Assembly (NCBI GenBank): GCA_041627895.1
Contig: JBFKQC010000019.1
Coordinates: 1-55,183 of the forward strand
DNA from: JBFKQC01 sp041627895
Lineage (GTDB): Bacteria; Pseudomonadota; Alphaproteobacteria; Rhodobacterales; Rhodobacteraceae
Direction of reading: 5' to 3'
Length of the DNA: 55,183 bases
Part shown: positions 8,487 through 16,236 of the stretch, piece after piece
Numbering within the stretch: the first letter of the stretch is position 1
Layout: each line of letters starts with the position of its first letter
The notes under the pieces: model-generated
Databases searched by the model: none
Told to the model about the DNA's origin: nothing
What the model saw: only the letters and a program-made list of their open reading frames with translations
Program-made: the position numbers and the translations under genes

Positions 8487-9290
8487 CTAAAGCGCCCCCG
8501 ACCGCAGCGCGGCCAGCACGCTCGCATACCCGTTCGGCCCGATCCAGAACGCGATCATGTCGCCGACCGCGGTGCTGGTGCGCGTGGCGCCGGTGATCCC
8601 GTCGACCTCGTACTCGGTCTGGCCCTTGCCGCGCACCACCTTCAGCCGCAGCGTGCCGGTCTCGTCGGCCAGCTTCTTGCCGGGCCAGAGCGCCTGCCAG
8701 CCCGGGGTCGCGACGTTGGCGCCAAGGCCCGGGGTTTCGCCCTGTTCCGTCACTACCAGCCCGGCCACGGTGTTCAGATCGCCCTTCAGCGCCAGATAGG
8801 CGCGGATCGTCGATTGGTAGCCCGCGGCATAGACCGGCAGGATGACCAGTTCGACCGATCCGCGGGCCTTCAGCACATGGATTTCCACGTAGTCCGGGCG
8901 CCGCCCGATCCCGGCGATGTCCTGGGCGTCGGACAGCTCGGTGCTGGTCGCGGGATCGGCGGCCACCGCCGCCATGTCGTAGTCGCCCGGCGCGACATCG
9001 GCCTCGGTGCCGGTCGCGAGGTCCACCACCACGGTTTCCAGCGAATCCGCCCCGCTTTCGGCCAGGATGTCCGCCAGCCCCGGCAAGTCCGCGATCATCG
9101 CGTCCAGCTTGGCCTGCCGCTCGGCGGCGCGGTTGGCGTCGATCCGGGGCTGCAGGACGACGGCGGCCAGCGAGACCGCCAGCGACGACACGGCAGCGAC
9201 GATGAACGCCATTGCCAGCGTCTTGCCGCGGCTCTCGTTCGGGGCGGTCAGCAGGCGGCGCCACCAGACGATCGGGTCAAGCTCTGCCAC
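8487..9290 (-). CDS. nqrC: Na+-NQR subunit C, covalent FMN carrier
   Basis: A 267-residue subunit with one N-terminal membrane anchor (about 24-47) and a large FMN-binding domain outside the membrane. The flavinylation motif is EVDGITGATRTS, which puts the ApbE-modified threonine at T236. The start is GTG at 9290, followed by AELDPIVWWRRLL; no ATG is in a suitable place. It overlaps the end of nqrB by 14 bp. It has a full match to the family in length and motif, unlike the NqrB partner. Confidence 0.95.
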   Translation of the reverse strand: MAELDPIVWWRRLLTAPNESRGKTLAMAFIVAAVSSLAVSLAAVVLQPRIDANRAAERQAKLDAMIADLPGLADILAESGADSLETVVVDLATGTEADVAPGDYDMAAVAADPATSTELSDAQDIAGIGRRPDYVEIHVLKARGSVELVILPVYAAGYQSTIRAYLALKGDLNTVAGLVVTEQGETPGLGANVATPGWQALWPGKKLADETGTLRLKVVRGKGQTEYEVDGITGATRTSTAVGDMIAFWIGPNGYASVLAALRSGAL

Positions 9291-10059
9291 GGCGGGCCCT
9301 CCGGCGCTTGAAATGCAATGCGATGACGCCCTGGTCCACGAGCGGCGCGAAGAGCGCCGCCAGCAGGATGGCGAAGACGGCCGCCTGCGGCAGCGACGTG
9401 CCGGTCGCCAGCAGCGCCGTCAACGCACCCGCGACGGCGCCCTGAATCCAGCGCCCGGCAGCCGTGGCGCCGGCTGCGACGGGATCCGCGGCCAGGAAGA
9501 CCGCCGCGAAAGCCAGCGTTCCGGCGCCGCCGCGGATCGGCTCGTCCAGCCCCAGCGCGGCGGCCACGGCCGCCAGCGCCGCGGCATAGGCCACCACCAG
9601 CGCCAGCGGCAGGATGCCCGCAACCAGAAGCAGCGCCGCGCCCGGCAGGACGGCCCAGAACAGCGTGTCGCCTGCGGGTACCCAGACGGCATTGGGAACC
9701 GACAGCGACAGGAACGCCAGCGCGACGGTGCCCGCGCTCAGGAAATGCCGGCCCCAGCCGCCGAACACCAGCTCGCCGATCACCACGCCGAAGCTGATCG
9801 CGACCGCCACCTGCCAGAGCGGCGCCCCCGGCGGGGCGATCAGCGCCACCGCCAGCGCAGCGACGGCCGAAGCCGGTGCCAGCGGCACGCCCAGGTTGAA
9901 CCGGAACACCACCTGCCAGGCGAAGACCAGCGCCAGGCACATTCCCAGGCGCGCAAGCCCCGGCACCCCCTGGTCGAGGAACAGCGCAACGGCCGCAGGC
10001 GCCCCGGCCGCGACCAGCAGCCAGCCCACGGTGTCGGATGTCCACAGCCCGCGGATCAT
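9277..10059 (-). CDS. nqrB: Compact NqrB/RnfD-family subunit
   Basis: The integral membrane subunit of NQR, recognised by VFRFNLGVPLAP, by a WQVAVAISFGVVIGELVFGG block and by the C-terminal DPVAAGATAAGRW...LFAPLVD block. The start MIRGLWTSD overlaps the nqrA stop, giving 260 residues, against about 400-415 in Vibrio-type NqrB. The N-terminal region is missing, and so is the segment after SLSVPNAVWV where NqrB normally carries the D-G-x-S-G-A-T covalent FMN site. The frame is open and tightly packed between nqrA and nqrC, so this does not look like a sequencing frameshift. An RnfD-like naming is possible, but the operon is Nqr. Confidence 0.85.
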   Translation of the reverse strand: MIRGLWTSDTVGWLLVAAGAPAAVALFLDQGVPGLARLGMCLALVFAWQVVFRFNLGVPLAPASAVAALAVALIAPPGAPLWQVAVAISFGVVIGELVFGGWGRHFLSAGTVALAFLSLSVPNAVWVPAGDTLFWAVLPGAALLLVAGILPLALVVAYAAALAAVAAALGLDEPIRGGAGTLAFAAVFLAADPVAAGATAAGRWIQGAVAGALTALLATGTSLPQAAVFAILLAALFAPLVDQGVIALHFKRRRARRGRA

Positions 10060-11303
10060 GCCCGGACCTCCAGCGCGTCGAGCGCATGGCGCAGCAGCGC
10101 GCCGAAATCCTGGACCCCGCCCGCGGCGTAGCTGACAAGCGCAAGGTCCTCCTCCAGCAGCGCGCGGCAGCCCAGGCGGTCGGCGGTTTCCACGTCGCCG
10201 ACGCTCAGTGCGCGCACCAGCGGCACCACCGGCAGATCGGGGCCGAGCGCGCGGCCCAGCGCAAGCGTCGGCACCACCGGTGCCGGGCGCCGCGCCGCCG
10301 CGTGATCCGGCCACCAGCCGCGCGGCGGGCGCTGCGGCTGGTGGCGCAGCAGCACGCAGACCTGCCAGTGCCGGCGCCGCAGATGGCTCGCCTCGCGGCC
10401 CGAAAGCGGCGAGCCCGACAGCACCCGCATCTGGCCCTCGCGCAATTCGCCGCGCGCCAGGTCGTCCAGCGCCGCGCCCGGCGGCGCCTCGGCCAGACGC
10501 GGGTTGCGAATACCGGGCCCGCCGAGCGCGACGATCTGCGTCTCGGGCAAGGTCCCGCCGGTCAGCACCGCGCCCAGGGCGATCACGTCGCGATAGGGCA
10601 CCTGCCAGACCGTTCCGCCGCGTTCGAGCGGAAATAGCCGGTCGATATGGGTTCCCGGCAGCCCGGCCGGATGCGCGCCCGCGAAGCGCTCGGCCCGGAT
10701 CTGTCCGTCGCCTGTGGCGACCTCGGGCCCGGCCCCCTGGCAGACGAAGACCGGCCCCTGCGTCAGCAGCCGGATCGCGCCCAGCCCCGCCGCGAACATC
10801 TCGCGCCCTGCCGCCAGCACGACGCGCGCGTCGGCCGCCAGCGGGTCGGTCTCCATCGCGGTGACGAAGATGGCGTCGGGCGCGGAATCGGGGTCGGGAA
10901 TCCGACCGAAAGGCCGCTCGACGAAGCCCGGCCAAAGCCCGGATTGCAGGCAAATCGCCGCGATACCGTCGCGCGTCGGCGCCTCGGGCGGCTCGAAGCG
11001 GCGGGCGGCGTCGCCCTCGCGCCTGATACGCAACAGCGAAAGCCGCCGCCTGGCGCCGGTTTCGATCGCCTCGACCACGCCGGCGGCCGGTGCCGTGACG
11101 ACGATCTCGGGCCGCCTGCGGTCGCAGAACAGCGCGTCGCCGCGCGCCACCTCGTCGCCCGCGGCGACCAGCATCCCAGGTCGCAGACCGGGATAGTCGG
11201 CGCCGAACACGGCCACGCTTCGCACGGGGTTCGCGGGGCCGACCGCCTGGCGCGGCCTGCCCTCCAGCACGATATCCAGCCCGCGCCGGAAATGATGCGT
11301 CAT
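10056..11303 (-). CDS. nqrA: Na+-NQR subunit A
   Basis: A 415-residue cytoplasmic subunit, related to RnfC but without iron-sulfur ligands. It is the first gene of the operon. The start MTHHFRRGLDIVLEG follows a GGGGCGAAAG purine stretch. Family signs are GADYPGLRPGMLV, VVTAPAAGVVEAIETG and GTHIDRLFPLERGGTVWQV; the last contains the typical GTHIDRLFP. It faces the pentaheme cytochrome gene across 129 bp that carry an FNR box. The subunit binds quinone at the NqrA/NqrB interface in studied complexes. Confidence 0.94.
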   Translation of the reverse strand: MTHHFRRGLDIVLEGRPRQAVGPANPVRSVAVFGADYPGLRPGMLVAAGDEVARGDALFCDRRRPEIVVTAPAAGVVEAIETGARRRLSLLRIRREGDAARRFEPPEAPTRDGIAAICLQSGLWPGFVERPFGRIPDPDSAPDAIFVTAMETDPLAADARVVLAAGREMFAAGLGAIRLLTQGPVFVCQGAGPEVATGDGQIRAERFAGAHPAGLPGTHIDRLFPLERGGTVWQVPYRDVIALGAVLTGGTLPETQIVALGGPGIRNPRLAEAPPGAALDDLARGELREGQMRVLSGSPLSGREASHLRRRHWQVCVLLRHQPQRPPRGWWPDHAAARRPAPVVPTLALGRALGPDLPVVPLVRALSVGDVETADRLGCRALLEEDLALVSYAAGGVQDFGALLRHALDALEVRA

Positions 11304-11330
11304 CTTTCGCCCCGATCCTGTTGCCGCGAC

Positions 11331-11336
11331 AGGATA
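11331..11336 (-). promoter_or_regulatory. Candidate -10 of the nqr operon promoter
   Basis: The minus strand reads TATCCT here, 28 bp upstream of the nqrA start. It lies one base away from the position expected for the -10 hexamer of a class II FNR-activated promoter whose box is centred at 11366.5. Assignment rests on position and similarity to TATAAT only. Confidence 0.45.
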
Positions 11337-11359
11337 GGTCCCGCTGCCGCCGCCGGGCC

Positions 11360-11373
11360 TTGACGCAAATCAA
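11360..11373. promoter_or_regulatory. FNR/FnrL box shared by nqrA and the cytochrome gene
   Basis: The sequence TTGACGCAAATCAA matches the FNR consensus TTGAT-N4-ATCAA at nine of ten positions. It is centred at 11366.5. On the plus strand a -10-like TAGCGT at 11396-11401 is exactly where a class II site (centre at -41.5) would put it. On the minus strand TATCCT is one base off the mirror position. One site could therefore activate both transcripts under low oxygen. This is an inference from spacing; no expression data exist here. Confidence 0.6.
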
Positions 11374-11395
11374 CTCTGGGGCCGGGCGGCCATGG

Positions 11396-11401
11396 TAGCG
11401 T
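11396..11401 (+). promoter_or_regulatory. Candidate -10 of the pentaheme cytochrome promoter
   Basis: TAGCGT lies 22 bp after the FNR box, the exact spacing for a class II FNR promoter. It implies a start of transcription near 11408, about 25 bp before the chosen ATG. Confidence 0.4.
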
Positions 11402-11432
11402 CGCGCCAAGTCATATGCCGGGGAGTTTCTCA

Positions 11433-12503
11433 ATGCGACGTTCCATTTGCCGCCTGGCCGCAGTCATTATCGCGCTGCTTGCGGCAGGCCTCGCCCAGGC
11501 CCAGGACGAGGCGCTCAAGGAAAGGATCGTGGCCGAGTGGGTGGCCTCGGCCCATGCCGACGCGACTGCCGAGGCGTTCACGCACTGGAACGACGAGGGC
11601 AAGATCCCCGCCAATTGCGCGACCTGCCACGCCGGCGCGGGGCTGCGTTCGTACTACGGCTTCGACGGCTCGCCCGCGGGCGAGGTGACCGAGCTGCCGA
11701 CCGGCGGCGTGATCGACTGCGACTCGTGCCACGTCGCCGGCGCGATGACCATCGCCGAGGTGAAATTCCCGTCAGGCGTCATGATGTCGGCGCCGATCGG
11801 CAACGGCACCTGCTTTACCTGCCACCAGGGGCGGCAGTCCGGCCCCGGCATCGCGGCGGCCCTGGGCGACAAGGAAGCCGACACGCCCGACCCCGAAATC
11901 GCGTTCCTGAACCCGCACTACAAGGCCGCGGCGGCATCGCTTTACGGCGCCGAGGCCATGGGCATGTACGAATACGAAGGCAAAAGCTATGCCGGGCTTT
12001 ACGACCACGCGCCCGAGCCGCTGTGCACCAGCTGCCACGATCCGCACCGGCTGGAGGTCAGGACGGCAGAGCTTTGCACCGCGTGCCACCGCGTCGACGA
12101 CCCGAGGATGATCCGCGTGTCTGCGGATGACTTCGACGGCGACGGCGACACCGCGGAAGGCATCCACGGCGAGATTGCCACGCTGCACGCGACGCTCGGC
12201 GAGGCGATCCTCGCCTATGGCCGCGACACCGCCGGAACGCCGCTGATCTATTCCGGCGGGCGCTATCCCTACTTCTTCACCGACACAGACGGCGACGGCG
12301 AAGAGGACGAGGGCGAGGCCGCCTATCCCAACCGCTACGCCAACTGGACGCCGCGGATGCTGCGCGCGGCCTACAACTACCAGTTCGTCGCCAAGGATCC
12401 GGGCGCCTACGCGCACAATCCGGACTACGTGCTGCAGGTGCTGATCGACACGATCGAGGATCTGACCGGCAGCGCGCCCGAAGGCGCGGTGCGGCCCGAA
12501 TAG
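11433..12503 (+). CDS. Exported pentaheme c-type cytochrome
   Basis: A 356-residue secreted protein with five CxxCH haem sites at C62 (CATCH), C96 (CDSCH), C127 (CFTCH), C198 (CTSCH) and C215 (CTACH). MRRSICRLAAVIIALLAAGL is a signal peptide, with likely cleavage after AQA. The ATG at 11433 is chosen over the one at 11415 because GGGGAG sits seven bases upstream of it. Two Asp-rich loops, DFDGDGD (about 234-240) and DTDGDGEEDEG (about 284-294), look like calcium-binding sites. It should be a periplasmic or membrane-attached electron carrier, like proteins annotated as polyheme membrane-associated cytochromes. It is divergent from nqrA and shares its FNR site. Its redox partner is unknown. Confidence 0.9.
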   Translation: MRRSICRLAAVIIALLAAGLAQAQDEALKERIVAEWVASAHADATAEAFTHWNDEGKIPANCATCHAGAGLRSYYGFDGSPAGEVTELPTGGVIDCDSCHVAGAMTIAEVKFPSGVMMSAPIGNGTCFTCHQGRQSGPGIAAALGDKEADTPDPEIAFLNPHYKAAAASLYGAEAMGMYEYEGKSYAGLYDHAPEPLCTSCHDPHRLEVRTAELCTACHRVDDPRMIRVSADDFDGDGDTAEGIHGEIATLHATLGEAILAYGRDTAGTPLIYSGGRYPYFFTDTDGDGEEDEGEAAYPNRYANWTPRMLRAAYNYQFVAKDPGAYAHNPDYVLQVLIDTIEDLTGSAPEGAVRPE

Positions 12504-12533
12504 CGGGCCGCAGTCACTCGCCGGCAAGGCGCG

Positions 12534-12558
12534 CGGGGCCGGCACCAGGCCGGCCCCG
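12534..12558. terminator. Bidirectional hairpin between cytochrome and TAXI pseudogene
   Basis: A perfect 10-bp stem, CGGGGCCGGC with GCCGGCCCCG, and a five-base loop lie 30 bp after the cytochrome stop and 17 bp after the TAXI pseudogene stop. There is no strong T-run on either side, so termination strength is uncertain. The position between convergent genes fits a shared terminator. Confidence 0.6.
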
Positions 12559-12574
12559 GCGCTGCCGCGAGACT

Positions 12575-13268
12575 CTATCTCAGGTGATCGGCGATGAACG
12601 TCCCGGCGCGGCCATGCGCCAGTTCGGCCGCCGCCTTCACGTAATCCGCCGGGCGCGCGTCGTTGGCGAATGCGCCGAAGCTTTCCTTCAGCGCACCCTT
12701 GCCTTCGACGATCGCCTCGGTCATCGCATAGACCAGGTCGTCGCCGACATCGGCATTGGTCAGCATCATCGACGGAATCTGCATCGGGTTGGCCCCGTAG
12801 TTCTGCAGCCCGTTGATGTTCTCGTTCTGCGGCGGCGACACGATGTTGCCGGCCGGCAGGAAGTCCTTGAACGCCTTCGCCCCGGCCTCGGAATCGTCCA
12901 GCGAGATATGGCAGAGGCCGCCGCGCGACTGCAGCTTGACCGCCGCCTGCTGGCCCGCTCCGGCGTTCAGGCTGACCAGCGCCACGTCCACCAGCCCGTC
13001 GCCCAGCGCGTTGATCCCGGCCACGAACGAGGCGACCGGCACCTGCGGAAAGCCGTCATAGCTCAGCCCGGCATTCGCCAGCCCGCCGGCGATGTCGTAA
13101 GGGATGATCGTGGACGAGGTGTATTCCGAGGCGATCCGCAGATCGCCCGCCCTCGCCTTCAGCTCGGCCACGCCGGTCAGCCCCAGGTCGCCATGGCAGC
13201 GCTTCGATGTGGCGCCGGATGCTCCCGGCCGGCGCTGCGGCGGCAAGCGTCCGGTTGATCTTGGTCAT
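12575..13268 (-). pseudogene. TAXI-family TRAP transporter solute-binding subunit, broken
   Basis: The C-terminal two thirds of a TAXI-type periplasmic binding protein is readable: YTSSTIIPYDIAGGLANAGL, then FPQVPVASFVAGINALGDG, then LCHISLDDSEAGAKAF. The start is MTKINRTLAAAAPAG at 13268, a signal peptide beginning, but it is in another frame. Roughly a hundred residues between signal peptide and ligand-binding core are missing, compared with a usual length of about 320. A deletion plus frameshift explains this. The gene lies directly after the ruined permease gene, so the whole transporter is dead. Confidence 0.85.
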
Positions 13269-13269
13269 A

Positions 13270-14160
13270 TCAGGTTCCTGTCTGTTTCACCCTGTGAGAC
13301 GTCTGTGCGGTCACCTTCAGCCCGCCCGCCAGGGGCTGGATCCCGGCCTCGACCAGCGACGGCGCGACCAGCGCGGCCAGCAGCACGTAGACGCCCTAGT
13401 GGTTCGATTCTGACGATTCGAACCACCGGGTTCCTTTGTGTTGGATCAACTTATAAAAACATTTGAATAGCTTACGGGCATGAGCCTTCGCCGGGCTGAT
13501 GGATTCAAATGTTTCGGTCGATCCACTAGGTCGGCATTCCCATGCCGAGGATCACGCAGATCACCGCCGAGATGCCAAAAAGCAGGATCACGTTCGACCC
13601 GACCGCATCGACCGGCACCAGCGTCAGCGCGAACCCCAGGCCGGTGATGTTCAGGATGCCGATCACGAATCCCACCGCGGCGACGACCAGGATCAGGTCG
13701 ACCATGCCCGTCCCGGTCTCGACGAAGACCCGGCCCAGGGCCCGCAGCGTCAGGCGCTGGCCGCGACAGCCCCGCACGAAGCTGACCGCCACGATCGCCA
13801 GCGCCGAGATCAGCGCCGAATCCGCCGGGTCCATGCGCACCAGAACAGCGCCACCAGCAACAGGCCGAACGGAATCGCGAAATGCCATCCGTCGACCAGA
13901 ACCTGCCGCACCGTCAGCCCCTCGACGTCGCTCGGCGCGATGCCGTCGCGGCCCGCGATCAGGTCGACCTAAGCGAAGACGCCGAGATAGTAGAGGATCG
14001 CGGGCAGCAGGGCCGCGCCCGCCGCCGTGAAATACGAGATGTCCAGGAACTCGGCCATCAGAAAGGCCGCCGCGCCCATGATCGGTGGCATCAGCTGGCC
14101 GCCGGTCGAGGCCACGGCCTCGATCGCGCCGGCGTCGCGGCTGGAATAGCCGCCGGCTCC
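13270..14160 (-). pseudogene. TRAP transporter permease (4TM/12TM fused type), remnant
   Basis: Pieces of a DctM-like fused permease can be followed on the minus strand: AIEAVASTGGQLMPPIMGAA, GLTVRQVLVDGWHFAIPFG, MVDLILVVAAVGFVIGILNI, ICVILGMGMPT and GVYVLLAALVAPSLVEAG. They are separated by an in-frame TAG (13969-13971), a frameshift near 13845 and a 134-bp insertion exactly between GMGMPT and GVYVLL. Another deletion follows IQPLA. The N-terminal several hundred residues are gone, because a deletion joins the remnant to the end of ligI near 14150-14160. It would have been the partner of the TAXI protein. Confidence 0.85.
13396..13529. mobile_element. 134-bp MITE-like insertion in the TRAP permease remnant
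   Basis: The ends are inverted: CTAGTGGTTCGA on the left and, read inward, CTAGTGGATCGA on the right, with one mismatch. Both ends carry CTAG, as seen when IS630/Tc1-type elements insert at TA. Inside are a hairpin TGGTTCGA/TCGAACCA (13400-13425) and a perfect 12-bp inverted repeat AAACATTTGAAT (13457-13468) with ATTCAAATGTTT (13503-13514). It has no coding capacity and is AT-richer than its surroundings. It interrupts the permease precisely between two conserved peptide blocks, so insertion is clear. The IS family is inferred from the ends alone. Confidence 0.65.
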
Positions 14161-15029
14161 TCGGGCCAGTAAAGCCGCATCGGGTTCTCGACCAGCAACC
14201 TGTGCTGCAATCCCGCGGTCGGCGCGATCCGCGGGATCAAGTCGACCAGTTCGCCGTCATCGGGCATGTGGCTGTGCATGTTCGGATGCGGCCAGTCGGT
14301 GCCCCAAAGCACGCGGTCGGGGAAGCCTCCGACCAGCATCCGCGCGAACGGCACCACGTCGTCATAGGGCGGGCCGGCCAATGTCAGCCGCTCGGGGCAG
14401 GACACCTTGACCCAGAGATCGGGCGTATCGGCCATGAACCGCAGGAAGGCGCGGAACCCTGCGCCTTCGACACCGGCCGCAACGTCAGGGCGGCCCATGT
14501 GGTCGACGACAACCGTTCCGGGCAGGCGGCGGATCAGCGGCCCGACCCCGGCGAGGTCGGCGGCCTCGAAATAGACGACCACGTGCCAGCCGATTTCGTG
14601 CACCCGCGCCGCGATGCGCTCGAAGACGTCATGCGGCGTGTCGTCGACCAGCCGCTTCAGGAAGTTGAACCGCACCCCGCGCACCCCGGCGGCGTGCAGC
14701 GCCTCCAGCTCTGCGTCGCCCGCGTCCGCCCCGACCATCGCGACTCCGCGCGCCAGGCCGTTCGCGGCCCGAAGCGCATCCACCATCGCGCTGTTGTCCT
14801 TGCCGTGGCAGGTGGCCTGCACGATCACGTTGCGCGAAAGCCCCAGGTGATCGCGCAGCGCAAAGAGCTTCTCCTTCGGCGCATCGCAGGGCGTGTACTT
14901 GCGTTCCGGCGCGAACGGAAAGACCGACGCCGGGCCGAAGACGTGGCAATGCGCGTCGACCGCGCCGGCGGGCGGCACGAAGTCAGGCACCTTGGGCGAC
15001 GGATGGAACCGCATGTGGTCCGGCGTCAT
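14091..15029 (-). CDS. ligI: 2-pyrone-4,6-dicarboxylate hydrolase (LigI-type amidohydrolase) with altered C-terminus
   Basis: Opens the lactone 2-pyrone-4,6-dicarboxylate to 4-oxalomesaconate in the protocatechuate 4,5-cleavage pathway. The amidohydrolase barrel is readable: metal site DAHCHVFGP, then VIVQATCHGKDNSAMVDAL, GVRFNFLKRLVDD, VVVDHMGRPD and the C-terminal catalytic VLWGTDWPHPNMHSHMPDDG. These are close to LigI. After LLVENPMRLYWPEE the frame runs on for about 22 residues that are out-of-frame TRAP permease DNA, so the native stop was lost by a deletion. The start overlaps the galD stop (ATGA). All catalytic blocks are intact, so activity is still possible. Confidence 0.88.
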   Translation of the reverse strand: MTPDHMRFHPSPKVPDFVPPAGAVDAHCHVFGPASVFPFAPERKYTPCDAPKEKLFALRDHLGLSRNVIVQATCHGKDNSAMVDALRAANGLARGVAMVGADAGDAELEALHAAGVRGVRFNFLKRLVDDTPHDVFERIAARVHEIGWHVVVYFEAADLAGVGPLIRRLPGTVVVDHMGRPDVAAGVEGAGFRAFLRFMADTPDLWVKVSCPERLTLAGPPYDDVVPFARMLVGGFPDRVLWGTDWPHPNMHSHMPDDGELVDLIPRIAPTAGLQHRLLVENPMRLYWPEEPAAIPAATPARSRPWPRPAAS

Positions 15030-16114
15030 TCGGCGGCCTTGCGCACCGCGATGACCGGGTCGGCCGGGAACACCAGGCCATCCATCAGCTTGCGCGCCGT
15101 GCGCAGCACCTCGGCGCGGGTGACGCTGCCGCCCTCGACATGGCCGACCACGGTCATCTCGCCGGTCGGATGCTCGACGCTCAGGACCCTGGGGTCGCCC
15201 CCGGGGATCACGGCGAGGTCGTGGCCCACCGCCCCCGGCGTCAGGCAGGCGGTGGCGACGCTGACCGCGCCCAGGACGCCGATCGCCTTGTGGCAGCGAT
15301 GCGGGATGAAGGTGCGGGTCGAAATCGCGCCGCCGCGTCTGGCCGGGCCGACCATGGTCATCTTCGGCACCGATTTCCCGGCCACGTCGCCCAGGTTCAT
15401 CCGCGGGCCTGCCTCCAGCCGGATCGCCTCAAGCCGCGCCCGCAGGGCCGCATTTGCCTCCAGCTCTTCCGGCGTCTCGGTGCCGGCGATCCCCATGTCC
15501 GCGGCGCGCAGCACCACGCAGGGCATGCCGTTGTCGATCAGCGTGGCCTCGACGCCCCCGATCACGTCCGCCGCGTTTCCGGTCGGAAACAGCGCCCCGC
15601 AGTTCGACCCGGCGGTGTCGCGAAACTCGATCGGCACCGGCGCGGCGGCGCCCGGCACCCCGTCGATATGCGCCGCGCCGGCATAGCTGACCACGCCGCC
15701 CGGCGTCCGCACCCGCGCCACGGCGATCTGCCCGGTATTCTCCATGTGGATCGTCACCTTGGTCTCGCCGTCCCGCGCCGCGACCAGACCGCGCTCGATC
15801 GCGAAGGGGCCGACGCCGGCAAGGATGTTGCCGCAGTTTTGCGCGTCGGTCACGACCGCACGCTCGACGAAGACCTGCAGGAACAGATAGTCGACGTCCA
15901 CCCCGTCCCGCGCCGAGGGCCGCACCACCGCCACCTTCGAGGTCAGGGGATCGGCCCCGCCCATCCCGTCGATCTGCCGCGGATCGGGCGAGCCCATCAC
16001 GCTTAGCAGCACCGCGTCCCGCACCATAGGCTCGGGCGGCAGATCGCCGGCCAGGAAATACCCGCCCTTCGACGTGCCGCCGCGCATCCACATGCACCGG
16101 ATTCCGTCAGACAT
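15026..16114 (-). CDS. galD: 4-oxalomesaconate tautomerase (GalD/PrpF family)
   Basis: A 362-residue PrpF-family isomerase that interconverts keto and enol forms of 4-oxalomesaconate. This is the step next to LigI in protocatechuate or gallate breakdown. The N-terminus IRCMWMRGGTSKGGYFLAGD is the GalD signature. Other PrpF blocks are DAQNCGNILAGVGPFAIERG and AGSNCGALFPTGNAADVIGG, with the paired cysteines of the DapF-like fold. It overlaps ligI by four bases, so the two are translated together. A PrpF-type aconitate isomerase is less likely given this neighbour. Confidence 0.9.
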   Translation of the reverse strand: MSDGIRCMWMRGGTSKGGYFLAGDLPPEPMVRDAVLLSVMGSPDPRQIDGMGGADPLTSKVAVVRPSARDGVDVDYLFLQVFVERAVVTDAQNCGNILAGVGPFAIERGLVAARDGETKVTIHMENTGQIAVARVRTPGGVVSYAGAAHIDGVPGAAAPVPIEFRDTAGSNCGALFPTGNAADVIGGVEATLIDNGMPCVVLRAADMGIAGTETPEELEANAALRARLEAIRLEAGPRMNLGDVAGKSVPKMTMVGPARRGGAISTRTFIPHRCHKAIGVLGAVSVATACLTPGAVGHDLAVIPGGDPRVLSVEHPTGEMTVVGHVEGGSVTRAEVLRTARKLMDGLVFPADPVIAVRKAAE

Positions 16115-16236
16115 CTTCCCCCGCCCGGACGCTCGCGCACTTCGCGAGTATCGAAGCCCGCGCTCGCGACGGCAAGACCGTATCGGCCCTGCCGCCGCGC
16201 CCCGTCCAATGCGGAACGCCGCACATGGCCTGCCGG

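Noticed and set aside
9277..10059. Idea that short NqrB is a sequencing frameshift of a normal gene
   Set aside because: Conserved blocks at both ends are in the same frame without stops, and the gene overlaps its neighbours at both ends, leaving no room for a missing segment out of frame.
9277..11433. 718-residue frame that would fuse NqrA-region sequence to NqrB
   Set aside because: Its first 450 residues are the off-frame shadow of nqrA; the real NqrB begins at the ATG at 10059 overlapping the nqrA stop.
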